This document shows, piece by piece, positions 6,920 through 14,870 of a stretch of 19,751 nt of DNA. Below the pieces are notes generated by a model, which was given only the letters and a program-made list of their open reading frames with translations, ran no database searches and had not been told where the DNA came from. The stretch is from Proteiniphilum sp. UBA4977 (GTDB taxonomy: Bacteria > Bacteroidota > Bacteroidia > Bacteroidales > Dysgonomonadaceae): contig DGZP01000048.1 in NCBI GenBank assembly GCA_002398565.1, positions 1 to 19,751 on the forward strand, written 5' to 3'. The translations under genes and the position numbers were made by a program. Within the stretch, counting starts at the first letter, position 1; every line of letters starts with the position of its first letter.

Positions 6920-9070
6920 ATGAAAAAAGGAGTCATCTTACATATTTTCTTTCTCGTTATTGTCTCTAACCAATGTTTCGCGTTAACACGGGAATTACCG
7001 GCTGACACGATTATGAACAGGGCAATGAATGCTGCTGAAAAATACAACGGCCTTTTGCAACATTTCAAGGCCGAAGTATATACACGCAGCTACGTGGAAA
7101 CAATCAATAAAAATTTTCTATATAAATATACCCATCTGATTCCGCGATTTGTCTTACACGATCCAAAGAACGATGAGGCAGTAATTGAAACAATCAGCGA
7201 CTTTTACTACTCATACCCCAAGACCTATATACAGGACATCCGTTATGTGTCGGGAACGCTCACCGCGAAGAAAGATATAGAGATGATACCCTTTGAGCTG
7301 TTGAATATCAACATTTACGGGGAAACGACCAATGACGAGAGCTTTTTTATGCCGATACGGTTCAGCACGGCAAAATATTACCGTTATACACTTTATCAGA
7401 CATTCACCGAGAATAATAAAACTTACTACAATATCCATTACACGCCGATATACGAAAACACAAAACTGCTAAAAGGCTCATTTATTGTAGAACACGGGAC
7501 ATGGCGGATTATTTTTTTTCGGGGGGAGGGACTCGATATCTTTGCTGACTTTTCATTTGAAATGACCATGGGTGATGAATGGATCACTAATTACCTGCCA
7601 GTACAGTTCACCATTTACCAGACAGTCTCATACCTGGGTAATACGCTGGCGGCCAGACATCTGGCAAACGTCAAGTACAGTGACATTCAACTGCGTAAAA
7701 TCAAGGAGACACCCCCTTCACTCAACATCAGTGACTCATACAAGGTACGTCTCGACTCAGTACCGGTTCTCCGGGACTCTCTCTTCTGGGAAGAGGTGAG
7801 ACCCATACCATTGCAGGCAAGAGAAAGAGATGTGATTAACCGGCATATTGCACAGCAAAATGAGCGGGCAAGGTATCCGGCGAATGATACCCTCTCCGGC
7901 ATGCAAAGGGCACAGCAGATGGCGCAACGGGTAGTAATGAACTCAAAGTACAAGTACCGGTCGACACGAATAGGGTACTCCGGTCTGTTTAATCCGTTCA
8001 TGCTGGGATACAGCTCTCGCGACGGCATCACCTACCGGCAGAAGCTGTCGTTCATCATCGATCTGAAACGCAATCGTACGGTAGATATCAATGCTACCGC
8101 AGGATATATGTCCCGCCAGAAAGATATTTTCACCAATCTGACCACCACATGGAATTATGATCCTTATCGCCTGAGTAGCGCCACTTTTTCTTTAGGAAGT
8201 GGCAATCCCACTTACAGTTCGTTGTTCGTCGATCAGATTCAGGACAGCCTTAAAAACAAGGGACTCACTTTTGAAGATATCTCATTGAATTATTACAAGG
8301 ATTATTATTTCAGGTTATTCAACACTTTGGAAGCTGCAAATGGATTGTTGCTGCAGACAGGCGTGGATTATCACATACGGAAAAGTAAAAATAACCCAAT
8401 GAAATTGCGGTCACTGCCGGGCGACAGTGAACCCATTGAGGATCTTTTCGGTACAAAGAGGTCATTTGCCCCTTTTATGAGGATCAGCTGGACTCCAATG
8501 CAATATTATCGATACGAGGGACAGCAAAAAATATATGAAAGGTCTTCATTTCCAACGTTCAAGTTGGAGCTTTCACGGAGTTTCCTTGATATTCTGGGCA
8601 GTACCTCACAATACAACCGGATTGAGTTCGATATAAGCCAGCATATTCCTTTCGGACTGAGGCATTCGCTGCAGTATCATCTTGGTACCGGCAGTTTTAT
8701 CAATCAGAAAACAGAATATTTTGCCGACTTCGTCTATTTTTCCAAATACAACTTTTCGGAGAACTGGAACGATGGCCTGGGCGGTAACTTTAACCTGTTG
8801 AACAGGGAACTGTACAACGCGTCAGACTCATACATCCAGGGGCACGTCATGTTTGAAACCCCTTTTCTGATCCTCAAAAATATTAATTTCGTCTCGGACT
8901 TTGCCGACAAGGAACGCATCTATTTCAGCCAGCTTTACACTCCTCAGATCATATCGTACACGGAACTGGGTTACGGCATTGGCAACCGTTTTTTCAACGC
9001 CGGTTTTTTTTGCTCCTTCCATAAGGATCAGTTTAAAGAACTGGGTGTAAGGGCTGCATTTGAGTTGTAA
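6920..9070 (+). CDS. DUF5686 family outer-membrane protein, without carboxypeptidase-regulatory-like domain
   Basis: This 716-residue exported protein belongs to the Bacteroidota DUF5686 family. A Sec signal peptide covers about residues 1-21 (cleavage after CFA). A conserved N-terminal part follows, then a beta-strand-rich C-terminal half from about residue 345, including GYSSRDGITYRQKLSF and many alternating aromatic strands. It ends in FEL with alternating hydrophobics, as expected for an outer-membrane barrel. Many family members begin with a CarboxypepD_reg-like domain of about 90 residues after the signal peptide; here the family region starts immediately, so this is the shorter form. 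The ATG at 6920 is required for the signal peptide. The gene is divergent from the Crp/Fnr gene. Function is unknown; a role in envelope biogenesis is only a guess. Confidence 0.8.
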   Translation: MKKGVILHIFFLVIVSNQCFALTRELPADTIMNRAMNAAEKYNGLLQHFKAEVYTRSYVETINKNFLYKYTHLIPRFVLHDPKNDEAVIETISDFYYSYPKTYIQDIRYVSGTLTAKKDIEMIPFELLNINIYGETTNDESFFMPIRFSTAKYYRYTLYQTFTENNKTYYNIHYTPIYENTKLLKGSFIVEHGTWRIIFFRGEGLDIFADFSFEMTMGDEWITNYLPVQFTIYQTVSYLGNTLAARHLANVKYSDIQLRKIKETPPSLNISDSYKVRLDSVPVLRDSLFWEEVRPIPLQARERDVINRHIAQQNERARYPANDTLSGMQRAQQMAQRVVMNSKYKYRSTRIGYSGLFNPFMLGYSSRDGITYRQKLSFIIDLKRNRTVDINATAGYMSRQKDIFTNLTTTWNYDPYRLSSATFSLGSGNPTYSSLFVDQIQDSLKNKGLTFEDISLNYYKDYYFRLFNTLEAANGLLLQTGVDYHIRKSKNNPMKLRSLPGDSEPIEDLFGTKRSFAPFMRISWTPMQYYRYEGQQKIYERSSFPTFKLELSRSFLDILGSTSQYNRIEFDISQHIPFGLRHSLQYHLGTGSFINQKTEYFADFVYFSKYNFSENWNDGLGGNFNLLNRELYNASDSYIQGHVMFETPFLILKNINFVSDFADKERIYFSQLYTPQIISYTELGYGIGNRFFNAGFFCSFHKDQFKELGVRAAFEL

Positions 9071-9114
9071 GAAGCAGAAACGGGTATCAGGAAAGATAGT
9101 TAAATAATATTTTT

Positions 9115-9122
9115 TATCTTTG
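9115..9122 (+). promoter_or_regulatory. Probable -7 element for the ispE operon
   Basis: TATCTTTG in the 71-base gap after the DUF5686 gene fits TAnnTTTG. No convincing -33 element is present. The leader to the ispE ATG at 9142 would be about 13 bases. No hairpin terminator is seen between the two genes, so some read-through is possible. Confidence 0.5.
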
Positions 9123-9141
9123 TAAAAAAGATTGACGAAGG

Positions 9142-9975
9142 ATGATCTGTTTTCCCAATGCGAAAATAAACTTAGGACTGCACATTGTCTCACGCCGGCC
9201 GGATGGCTACCATGATCTGGAGACCATTTTCTATCCGGTTGGCATGAAGGATGCCCTGGAGATTGTTCCTGGGGGTTCTTCTGTAGGTTATCGTTTTTTT
9301 CAGTCAGGAATTCCGGTCGGGGGAGCTGTTGAGAAAAATCTGGTGATCAGGGCACTTCATCTGGTTTCGGCAGAGAAGGAAATTCCACCAATCGACATAC
9401 ACCTGCTCAAAAAGATTCCCACCGGAGCCGGACTGGGAGGAGGGTCGTCCGATGCGGCTTTCATGCTGCGGTTACTGAACGAAACCTTTACATTGGGTTA
9501 CACCCGTGAAGATCTTTTACGCTTTGCAGTACAGCTGGGAGCCGATTGTTCCTTTTTTATCAAAAACGCCCCCTCTTTCGCTACCGGCACGGGCGATGAG
9601 CTGGAGCCGGTGACAGTTGGCCTTGACAGCTATTTTATATTGCTGGTAAAGCCGGATATCACGATTTCCACAAAAGAAGCCTATGCAATGATCACTCCTC
9701 GCCAGCCGGAGGTTTCACTGAAAGAAATTGTAAAAAGGCCGGTTTCAGAGTGGAAGGAAGTAATGAAAAATGATTTTGAAATTCCTGTTTTCAAAAAATA
9801 TCCGGAAATTGGTAACATCAAACAGCAAATATATGATATGGGAGCTGTTTATGCTGCGATGAGCGGTTCAGGTTCGGCAGTTTTCGGTATTTTTGAGCAG
9901 GAGCCGGTTTGGAGAAACCTTTTCAGCCGGTATTTCGTATGGACGAGCAGTATGAAGCAATCACACAAAAAGTAA
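9142..9975 (+). CDS. ispE: 4-diphosphocytidyl-2-C-methyl-D-erythritol kinase
   Basis: IspE phosphorylates the 2-hydroxyl of CDP-methylerythritol with ATP, a step of the non-mevalonate route to isoprenoid precursors, in the cytoplasm. The 277-residue protein is a GHMP kinase. PNAKINLGLHI at 5-15 holds the conserved Lys8, the ATP-binding glycine-rich loop is PTGAGLGGGSSDAA at 93-106, and GADCSFF at 133-139 holds the catalytic Asp135. AMSGSGSAVFGIF at 239-251 is the third GHMP motif. Length and motifs are complete. The ATG at 9142 lies just before the conserved N-terminal strand. The gene heads a run with the S9 peptidase, which starts 33 bases downstream. The organism therefore probably makes isoprenoids by the MEP pathway. 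Confidence 0.95.
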   Translation: MICFPNAKINLGLHIVSRRPDGYHDLETIFYPVGMKDALEIVPGGSSVGYRFFQSGIPVGGAVEKNLVIRALHLVSAEKEIPPIDIHLLKKIPTGAGLGGGSSDAAFMLRLLNETFTLGYTREDLLRFAVQLGADCSFFIKNAPSFATGTGDELEPVTVGLDSYFILLVKPDITISTKEAYAMITPRQPEVSLKEIVKRPVSEWKEVMKNDFEIPVFKKYPEIGNIKQQIYDMGAVYAAMSGSGSAVFGIFEQEPVWRNLFSRYFVWTSSMKQSHKK

Positions 9976-10008
9976 AAAGCCGCCGGGCAATCAGGATATA
10001 GAAAAAAA

Positions 10009-12558
10009 ATGAAAATAATAAAACAACATTGGGGATATCTTATTGCGGGACTCTTCGGGGTTCTCTGTCTTCAGGCCGGAGAACCCGTCTCACCGGATAC
10101 AATTGCCGTCTTCGGACCTGTTCCGGTCCTGAAACCGGTCATGCTCGACAGTGTGAACCTGGATGGCACACCCTACTCCGATGAAATGTTGCTCTCCTCC
10201 CCGCTTTCTTTTCCAGATCAGGAAAGGTTCACAGGAAACACAACTCCCGATACCGCCGGCTTTTTCTATTTGCCGAAACCTGTAGCGGGCAAAGCGTTTC
10301 AGCTGTTGTCGTTTTATGTTTCAGGTGACCGTTACGGCAGGGGAAAGATCACCGTGACTTCACCCAACCCGTTCGAGTTGTGGGTAGACGGTGTGAAGAG
10401 GGCCACCAAGAACCAGATTAACGACAGCCTGCATCAGTCGGGTCAGGCAGATACCCACCTGAACGGCTTCACAAACAACGCCCGTATTGTGATCAAGATG
10501 CTCACCGATGCGGAAAACAAGACGGAACCCGCGTTGAAAATCGACCTAAAGCCTGATGATGCAGACTCGCTGTTGGCATACACTTTTGGCAACAGTCCCC
10601 GGCGGCGGATACAGATCAATGATATTCTGGAAGGCAAACGGGTCAGCAACGCCGTGATCTCCCCTGGCGGCCGGTATGTGCTTCTTTCACTCCAGGAAAC
10701 ACTTTCAGGGGGAGAAAACCGCAGCTACATCGAGGTGTACGACACAAAGCAGGAGCGTACCATCCTTTCCGAAACGGCAAACAGGTCACAGTTAAGCTGG
10801 ATGCCGAAGCAGGATCTGCTCTACTACGTGACCGACAGCGAAGAGGGACGGTCCATAGTGACACTCGATCCGCTAACCACCGAAAGCAGGATCATCGCCA
10901 AAGGCCTTCCGAAAGAGACCTTTCATATTGCACCCGACGAGAAATCGCTTTTTTTCTCTGCGAAGGAGAGGCTCACCATCAGCAATCCGGGAGGCCTGAA
11001 AAGGCTGATCGGCATAAACGACCGACAGTCGGACTATCGTGACCGCCACTTCCTGTATCGTTACTTCTTCGACACCGGGCTTACCCAACAACTCACCTTC
11101 GGCAGGCAGACTGCTTCACTGAATGATGTAACCGACGACCTGGCGTACCTTCTTTTTTCCACGTCGGAAGAAGACCTGACAGAACGGCCCTTTCGCAAAA
11201 GTTCGCTCTACAGGTTAAACCTCGAGACAATGGAGGTAGATACTTTATGGAAGGACCAGACCTACGTCTACTCGGCTCAATTTTCTCCCGACGGGAAGCA
11301 GCTGCTTGTTCACGGTGCTCCCGAGGCATTTAACGGTATAGGCCTGAATATTGGCCCCGGACAGATTGCCAACAGCTACGACACACAATCGTTCCTGATG
11401 GATATCGATACGAAAAAAGTGGAGCCGGTTACAAAATTTTTCAATCCCTCCATCAGCGCTCAGGAGTGGAACAGGCTCGACAATATCATCTATTACCGTG
11501 TGGAGGAAGGTGACTGTGCCAATATGTATCGCTACCACACCCGTACAAAGAAGTTTGAGAAGCTGCCACTCAAAGAGGAGGTCATCCGCTCATTCAACAT
11601 TGCCGAAAATGCCCTGTGGGCAACCTATACCGGAGTGAGTGTCTCCAACTCGAACAGGAGCTACCTGCTGAATCTGAAAACAATGAAGTCGACCCTCATT
11701 TCCGACCCTTATGCGGAACGACTGAACCGGCTTACCCTTGGAGAGGTAAGGAACTGGCACTTCACAAGTTCCTTTGGTGACGTCATTGAAGGGCGTTATT
11801 ATCTGCCCCCCCACTTTAGGCCGGATAAAAAATATCCGCTCATCGTCTATTACTACGGCGGCACAAGTCCCACCTCCCGTACTTTTGAAAGTACCTACCC
11901 GTTGCATGTGTATGCAGCTCAGGACTACGTGGTGTATACCCTGCAGCCGAGTGGTACCACCGGCTATGGTCAGGAATTTTCGGCACGTCATGTAAACGCC
12001 TGGGGTGAACAGACTGCCGATGAGATCATTGAAGGTGTGAATGCCTTCGTGGCTGCACATCCTTTTGTGGATGGCACAAAAATAGGCAACATCGGCGCTT
12101 CCTATGGGGGATTCATGACCCAGTACCTTATTACGCAGACCGATCTGTTTTCTGCTTCAGTATCGCACGCGGGCATCAGCAACATCACCAGCTACTGGGG
12201 TGAGGGTTACTGGGGTTATTCCTACAGTGCCGGCGCCAGTGCGGGCAGCTATCCATGGAACAATCAAGAGCTTTATGTAAAACAAAGTCCCCTGTTTCAG
12301 GCCGACAAAATCACCACTCCCCTGCTTTTGCTTCACGGCACAGCCGACACCAACGTACCCATCGGAGAGAGCATCCAGATGTATACTGCGTTGAAACTGC
12401 TGAACAAGCCGGTAGAGTTTATCCAGGTGGAGGGAGAGAACCATGCCATTTACAATTATGATAAAAGGATCGCCTGGAATAATGCCATCTATGCCTGGTT
12501 CGCAAAATGGCTGAAGAATGATCCCCGCTGGTGGGATTCGATGTATCCCGAGAAATAA
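10009..12558 (+). CDS. S9 family (prolyl oligopeptidase/DPP-IV-like) serine peptidase, secreted
   Basis: This is an exported serine exopeptidase or oligopeptidase of family S9, expected to trim peptides in the periplasm or at the outer membrane. A signal peptide covers about residues 1-23. A beta-rich extension (about 25-190) precedes a beta-propeller region (about 195-600), in which SPGGRYVLLSL, FSPDGKQLLVHG and similar repeats can be seen. The C-terminal alpha/beta hydrolase domain is complete: Ser698 in GASYGGF, Asp780 in LLHGTADTNVP and His812 in GENHAIYN form the triad. YYYGGTSPTSRTF near 620 suggests the oxyanion region. The length of 849 residues is long for DPP-IV-like enzymes because of the N-terminal extension. 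Proline specificity cannot be decided from the sequence. The gene lies 33 bases after ispE and 12 bases before the next gene. Confidence 0.88.
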   Translation: MKIIKQHWGYLIAGLFGVLCLQAGEPVSPDTIAVFGPVPVLKPVMLDSVNLDGTPYSDEMLLSSPLSFPDQERFTGNTTPDTAGFFYLPKPVAGKAFQLLSFYVSGDRYGRGKITVTSPNPFELWVDGVKRATKNQINDSLHQSGQADTHLNGFTNNARIVIKMLTDAENKTEPALKIDLKPDDADSLLAYTFGNSPRRRIQINDILEGKRVSNAVISPGGRYVLLSLQETLSGGENRSYIEVYDTKQERTILSETANRSQLSWMPKQDLLYYVTDSEEGRSIVTLDPLTTESRIIAKGLPKETFHIAPDEKSLFFSAKERLTISNPGGLKRLIGINDRQSDYRDRHFLYRYFFDTGLTQQLTFGRQTASLNDVTDDLAYLLFSTSEEDLTERPFRKSSLYRLNLETMEVDTLWKDQTYVYSAQFSPDGKQLLVHGAPEAFNGIGLNIGPGQIANSYDTQSFLMDIDTKKVEPVTKFFNPSISAQEWNRLDNIIYYRVEEGDCANMYRYHTRTKKFEKLPLKEEVIRSFNIAENALWATYTGVSVSNSNRSYLLNLKTMKSTLISDPYAERLNRLTLGEVRNWHFTSSFGDVIEGRYYLPPHFRPDKKYPLIVYYYGGTSPTSRTFESTYPLHVYAAQDYVVYTLQPSGTTGYGQEFSARHVNAWGEQTADEIIEGVNAFVAAHPFVDGTKIGNIGASYGGFMTQYLITQTDLFSASVSHAGISNITSYWGEGYWGYSYSAGASAGSYPWNNQELYVKQSPLFQADKITTPLLLLHGTADTNVPIGESIQMYTALKLLNKPVEFIQVEGENHAIYNYDKRIAWNNAIYAWFAKWLKNDPRWWDSMYPEK

Positions 12559-12570
12559 GCATTTAATATT

Positions 12571-13377
12571 ATGATCTCTGAAAAAACAAGTATGGATCTG
12601 GAAAAACTGTGTAATGAAGTAAAACAAATCGCCCGTACCGCGGGCGAGTATCTGAAAAATGAACAGACTCTGCTCAGGCGTAACGATATTGAACTGAAAG
12701 GCACACGCAATTATGTTACGTACATAGACAAGGAAGCCGAGCAGATGCTGGTAGCAGCACTCCAAAAAACATTTCCCGAAGCCGGATTCCTCACAGAGGA
12801 GAATACGGTAACATTTGAACAGCGGGCTTTCACCTGGATCATTGATCCGCTGGACGGCACCACAAACTACGTGCACGGCGACACTCCCTTTTCTGTGAGC
12901 ATTGCGCTGATGAAGGAGGGGGAAGTGATACTGGGAGTGGTGTTTGATCCTGTAGCAGATCAAATGTTTTATGCCACTGAAAAGGGAAAAGCTTTTCTGA
13001 ACGGCCTCCCGCTGCAGGTCAGCAGGCAATCTTCTCTGGAAAACGGGTACATCGGATTCGGCATCCCCTACAGCCTCGATGAAAAAGGCGAACAGATACT
13101 TCAGCATACAATGAGGCAATTCCGGAAATGCAGCTTTCGCATCAAAGGCTCGGCAGCGCTGGAGATTTGCTATGTAGCTGCCGGGGTCAGCGATGCCTAT
13201 TTCCATTCGGGATTATCACCCTGGGATGTAGCTGCCGGGGCATTCATTCTGCAATGTGCCGGAGGCAGATGTACCGACTTCAGCAATGGCAGCAATTACA
13301 TTTTCGGAAAAGAGATGGTAGCCTCCAACGGCGCCATCCACAAGGAAATCATGAACTACATTATTCAAGGCCACTAA
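12571..13377 (+). CDS. Inositol monophosphatase family protein
   Basis: This is a Mg-dependent phosphatase of the inositol monophosphatase/SuhB superfamily. Metal-binding motifs are complete: FLTEEN (73-78), IDPLDGTTNYVHG (91-103; Asp92 and Asp95), and SPWDVAAGAF (216-225; Asp219). The 268-residue length is standard. Candidate substrates are inositol-1-phosphate or related sugar phosphates; CysQ-type nucleotidase activity is less likely but not excluded. The ATG at 12571 is used here; the ATG at 12592 (giving MDLEKLCNEV) agrees better with where the family usually begins and may be the true start. The stop codon overlaps the ATG of the ZIP transporter by one base, so the two are translationally coupled. 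Confidence 0.87.
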   Translation: MISEKTSMDLEKLCNEVKQIARTAGEYLKNEQTLLRRNDIELKGTRNYVTYIDKEAEQMLVAALQKTFPEAGFLTEENTVTFEQRAFTWIIDPLDGTTNYVHGDTPFSVSIALMKEGEVILGVVFDPVADQMFYATEKGKAFLNGLPLQVSRQSSLENGYIGFGIPYSLDEKGEQILQHTMRQFRKCSFRIKGSAALEICYVAAGVSDAYFHSGLSPWDVAAGAFILQCAGGRCTDFSNGSNYIFGKEMVASNGAIHKEIMNYIIQGH

Positions 13378-14171
13378 TGGACAACCAAACCATCCTCATT
13401 GCTTTTCTGCTTACGTTGTTTGCAGGTTTATCTACCGGGATTGGCAGCCTGATTGCCTTTGTGGCTAAACGGACCAATACCAATTTTCTGAGTCTTGCCC
13501 TGGGTCTTTCGGCAGGCGTGATGATCTACGTTTCCTTCATGGAGATGCTGCCAAAATCATTGGCAGCATTGTCCGGCATATACGGAGAGAAAGCAGGAAT
13601 GTTTTATATGATTCTGGGACTCTTTGGAGGAATTGCGTTGATTGCCATGATCGACTTTCTTATTCCCGAATCTAGAAATCCGCACGAGATGCACGGCGTG
13701 GAAGAGATGAAATCGAACTACCGGCTCAAACAGACCGGCATCATCACCGCTGTGACCATTGCCATCCACAACTTTCCCGAAGGAATCGCCACCTTCATGT
13801 CGGCCCTGAATGCAATGGAAGTGGCTATTCCCATCACTGCCGCCATCGCCATTCACAATATTCCCGAAGGCATTGCCGTTGCCGTCCCCATCTATCATTC
13901 CACAGGAAGTAAAAAGAAAGCATTCTGGCTCTCCTTTGCATCGGGACTTGCCGAGCCGTTGGGTGCGCTGATTGCTTTTCTGTTTCTGTTGCCATTTTGG
14001 AATCCGGCACTGGACGCCCTAATCCTGTCGGCGGTAGCCGGGATTATGATTTTTATCTCGCTGGATGAATTGCTTCCCAGTGCCGAGAAATACGGAAAGC
14101 ACCATCTTTCCATTATCGGGCTCGTCGCCGGAATGGCAGTGATGGCAATCAGTTTGTTTCTGTTCATTTAA
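13377..14171 (+). CDS. zupT: ZIP family divalent metal transporter (ZupT-type)
   Basis: ZIP transporters import Zn, Fe, Mn or other divalent cations across the cytoplasmic membrane. The 264-residue protein has about eight hydrophobic segments. The two signature helices each hold a metal motif: HNFPEGIATFM at 131-141 and HNIPEGIAVAVPIY at 160-173. A short loop with His103 and His106 (NPHEMHG) lies before them, as in ZupT. I chose the ATG at 13377, which overlaps the stop of the phosphatase gene in TAATG and gives the normal ZupT N-terminus MDNQTILIAFLL. Longer versions reading into the upstream gene are not credible. No metal-responsive operator is evident. The symbol reflects similarity to E. 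coli ZupT; cation preference is inferred. Confidence 0.9.
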   Translation: MDNQTILIAFLLTLFAGLSTGIGSLIAFVAKRTNTNFLSLALGLSAGVMIYVSFMEMLPKSLAALSGIYGEKAGMFYMILGLFGGIALIAMIDFLIPESRNPHEMHGVEEMKSNYRLKQTGIITAVTIAIHNFPEGIATFMSALNAMEVAIPITAAIAIHNIPEGIAVAVPIYHSTGSKKKAFWLSFASGLAEPLGALIAFLFLLPFWNPALDALILSAVAGIMIFISLDELLPSAEKYGKHHLSIIGLVAGMAVMAISLFLFI

Positions 14172-14183
14172 ACAAAAAATAAG

Positions 14184-14191
14184 TATCTTTG
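14184..14191 (+). promoter_or_regulatory. Probable -7 element for the XRE-cupin gene
   Basis: TATCTTTG followed by CAG is a strong TAnnTTTG match, 12 bases after the zupT stop. A clean TTTG at 14153-14156 lies 27 bases upstream, too far to be the usual -33 element. Initiation near 14197 would put the dyad at 14210-14222 in the leader. Confidence 0.55.
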
Positions 14192-14209
14192 CAGAATATT
14201 CGCCAAGAT

Positions 14210-14222
14210 GGGTTTGGAACCC
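14210..14222. promoter_or_regulatory. Inverted repeat in the leader of the XRE-cupin gene
   Basis: GGGTT-TGG-AACCC is a perfect inverted repeat with 5-bp arms, about 12 bases downstream of the predicted transcription start and 26 bases before the ATG. It could be an operator for the XRE protein itself or a small hairpin in the leader. Five-base arms can arise by chance, so confidence is low. Confidence 0.3.
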
Positions 14223-14247
14223 CAAGAACAAATCAACACGTACTACA

Positions 14248-14808
14248 ATGGCAACAGATTTAAAACTAATAGGAGAGCGCATCAAGGGATTACGGGACGC
14301 ACTCGATTTTTCACCGGCCGAGATGGCACAAAAGCTGGAAGTGGATGAAGAGGTTTATCTGCAGTATGAGACAGGTGAAAAAGACATCTCTGTTTCCTTC
14401 TTACAGCGGATTGAGCGGGAGTTCAATGTAGACCTGGCTACACTGATGTTCGGTACAGAGCCGAAAATGAATTCTTATTTTATTACGCGCAAAGACAAGG
14501 GAGTAAGTGTGGAGAGAGTATCGGCCTATAAATACCAGTCGCTCACATCCGGTTTTAACAATAACGTAGCTGAAGTATTTGTCGTAACGGTAGAGCCCAA
14601 ACCCGTGGATGAAGATTTTTACCAAAATATTCATGCAGGACAGGAATTCAATATGATCCTGGAAGGCAGCATGCTGTTGAACATAAACGGGAAAAATCTG
14701 ACCCTCAACGAGGGAGACAGTATCTATTTCGACTCCTCCCTTCCGCACGGCATGAAAGCGCTCAACGACAGGCCAGTAAAATTCCTGACCGTGGTCTTAT
14801 ACCCATAA
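14248..14808 (+). CDS. XRE family transcriptional regulator with C-terminal cupin domain
   Basis: This is a one-component regulator with an N-terminal XRE helix-turn-helix (about residues 7-69, GERIKGLRDALDFSPAEMAQKLEV and following) and a C-terminal cupin_2 sensor barrel (about 108-186). Cupin residues that could bind a metal or ligand include His129, Glu133 and His167 (HAGQEFNMILEG and SSLPHGM). The 186-residue length is typical of the HTH-cupin family, many members of which control the metabolic genes next to them. The acyl-CoA synthetase follows 62 bases downstream with no clear promoter or terminator between, so cotranscription is likely and regulation of that enzyme is inferred. The ligand is not predictable; a product of acyl-CoA metabolism would be reasonable. 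Confidence 0.9.
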   Translation: MATDLKLIGERIKGLRDALDFSPAEMAQKLEVDEEVYLQYETGEKDISVSFLQRIEREFNVDLATLMFGTEPKMNSYFITRKDKGVSVERVSAYKYQSLTSGFNNNVAEVFVVTVEPKPVDEDFYQNIHAGQEFNMILEGSMLLNINGKNLTLNEGDSIYFDSSLPHGMKALNDRPVKFLTVVLYP

Positions 14809-14856
14809 TTCCACGCAATCTGTCGTGAATCAAAGTTTTTTCCGTCAACCGACCCA

Positions 14857-14869
14857 ATAACCAGGTTAT
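14857..14869. repeat. 13-bp palindrome just before the acyl-CoA synthetase start
   Basis: ATAACC-A-GGTTAT is a perfect inverted repeat with 6-bp arms and a one-base centre, ending one base before the ATG at 14871. A one-base centre cannot form a hairpin with all pairs, so it would be a DNA-level site if functional. There is no promoter evidence nearby; it may be chance. Confidence 0.25.
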
Positions 14870-14870
14870 C

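Noticed and set aside
12157..13206. Minus-strand open frame of 349 codons across the S9 and phosphatase genes
   Set aside because: It runs antisense through the catalytic domain of the peptidase and most of the phosphatase. Both sense genes have intact motifs, and the antisense product is Cys/His/Phe-rich without any family signature.
13172..13241. 15-bp direct repeat (ATGTAGCTGCCGGGG) within the phosphatase gene
   Set aside because: It encodes YVAAG and DVAAG, two segments that are both normally conserved in the inositol monophosphatase family, so the DNA identity is explained by coding constraint.
14811..14843. Short CACG/CGTG hairpin followed by a T-run after the XRE-cupin gene, as a terminator
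   Set aside because: The stem is only four base pairs and the T-run is 11 bases away; it is too weak to call and does not outweigh likely cotranscription with the acyl-CoA synthetase.
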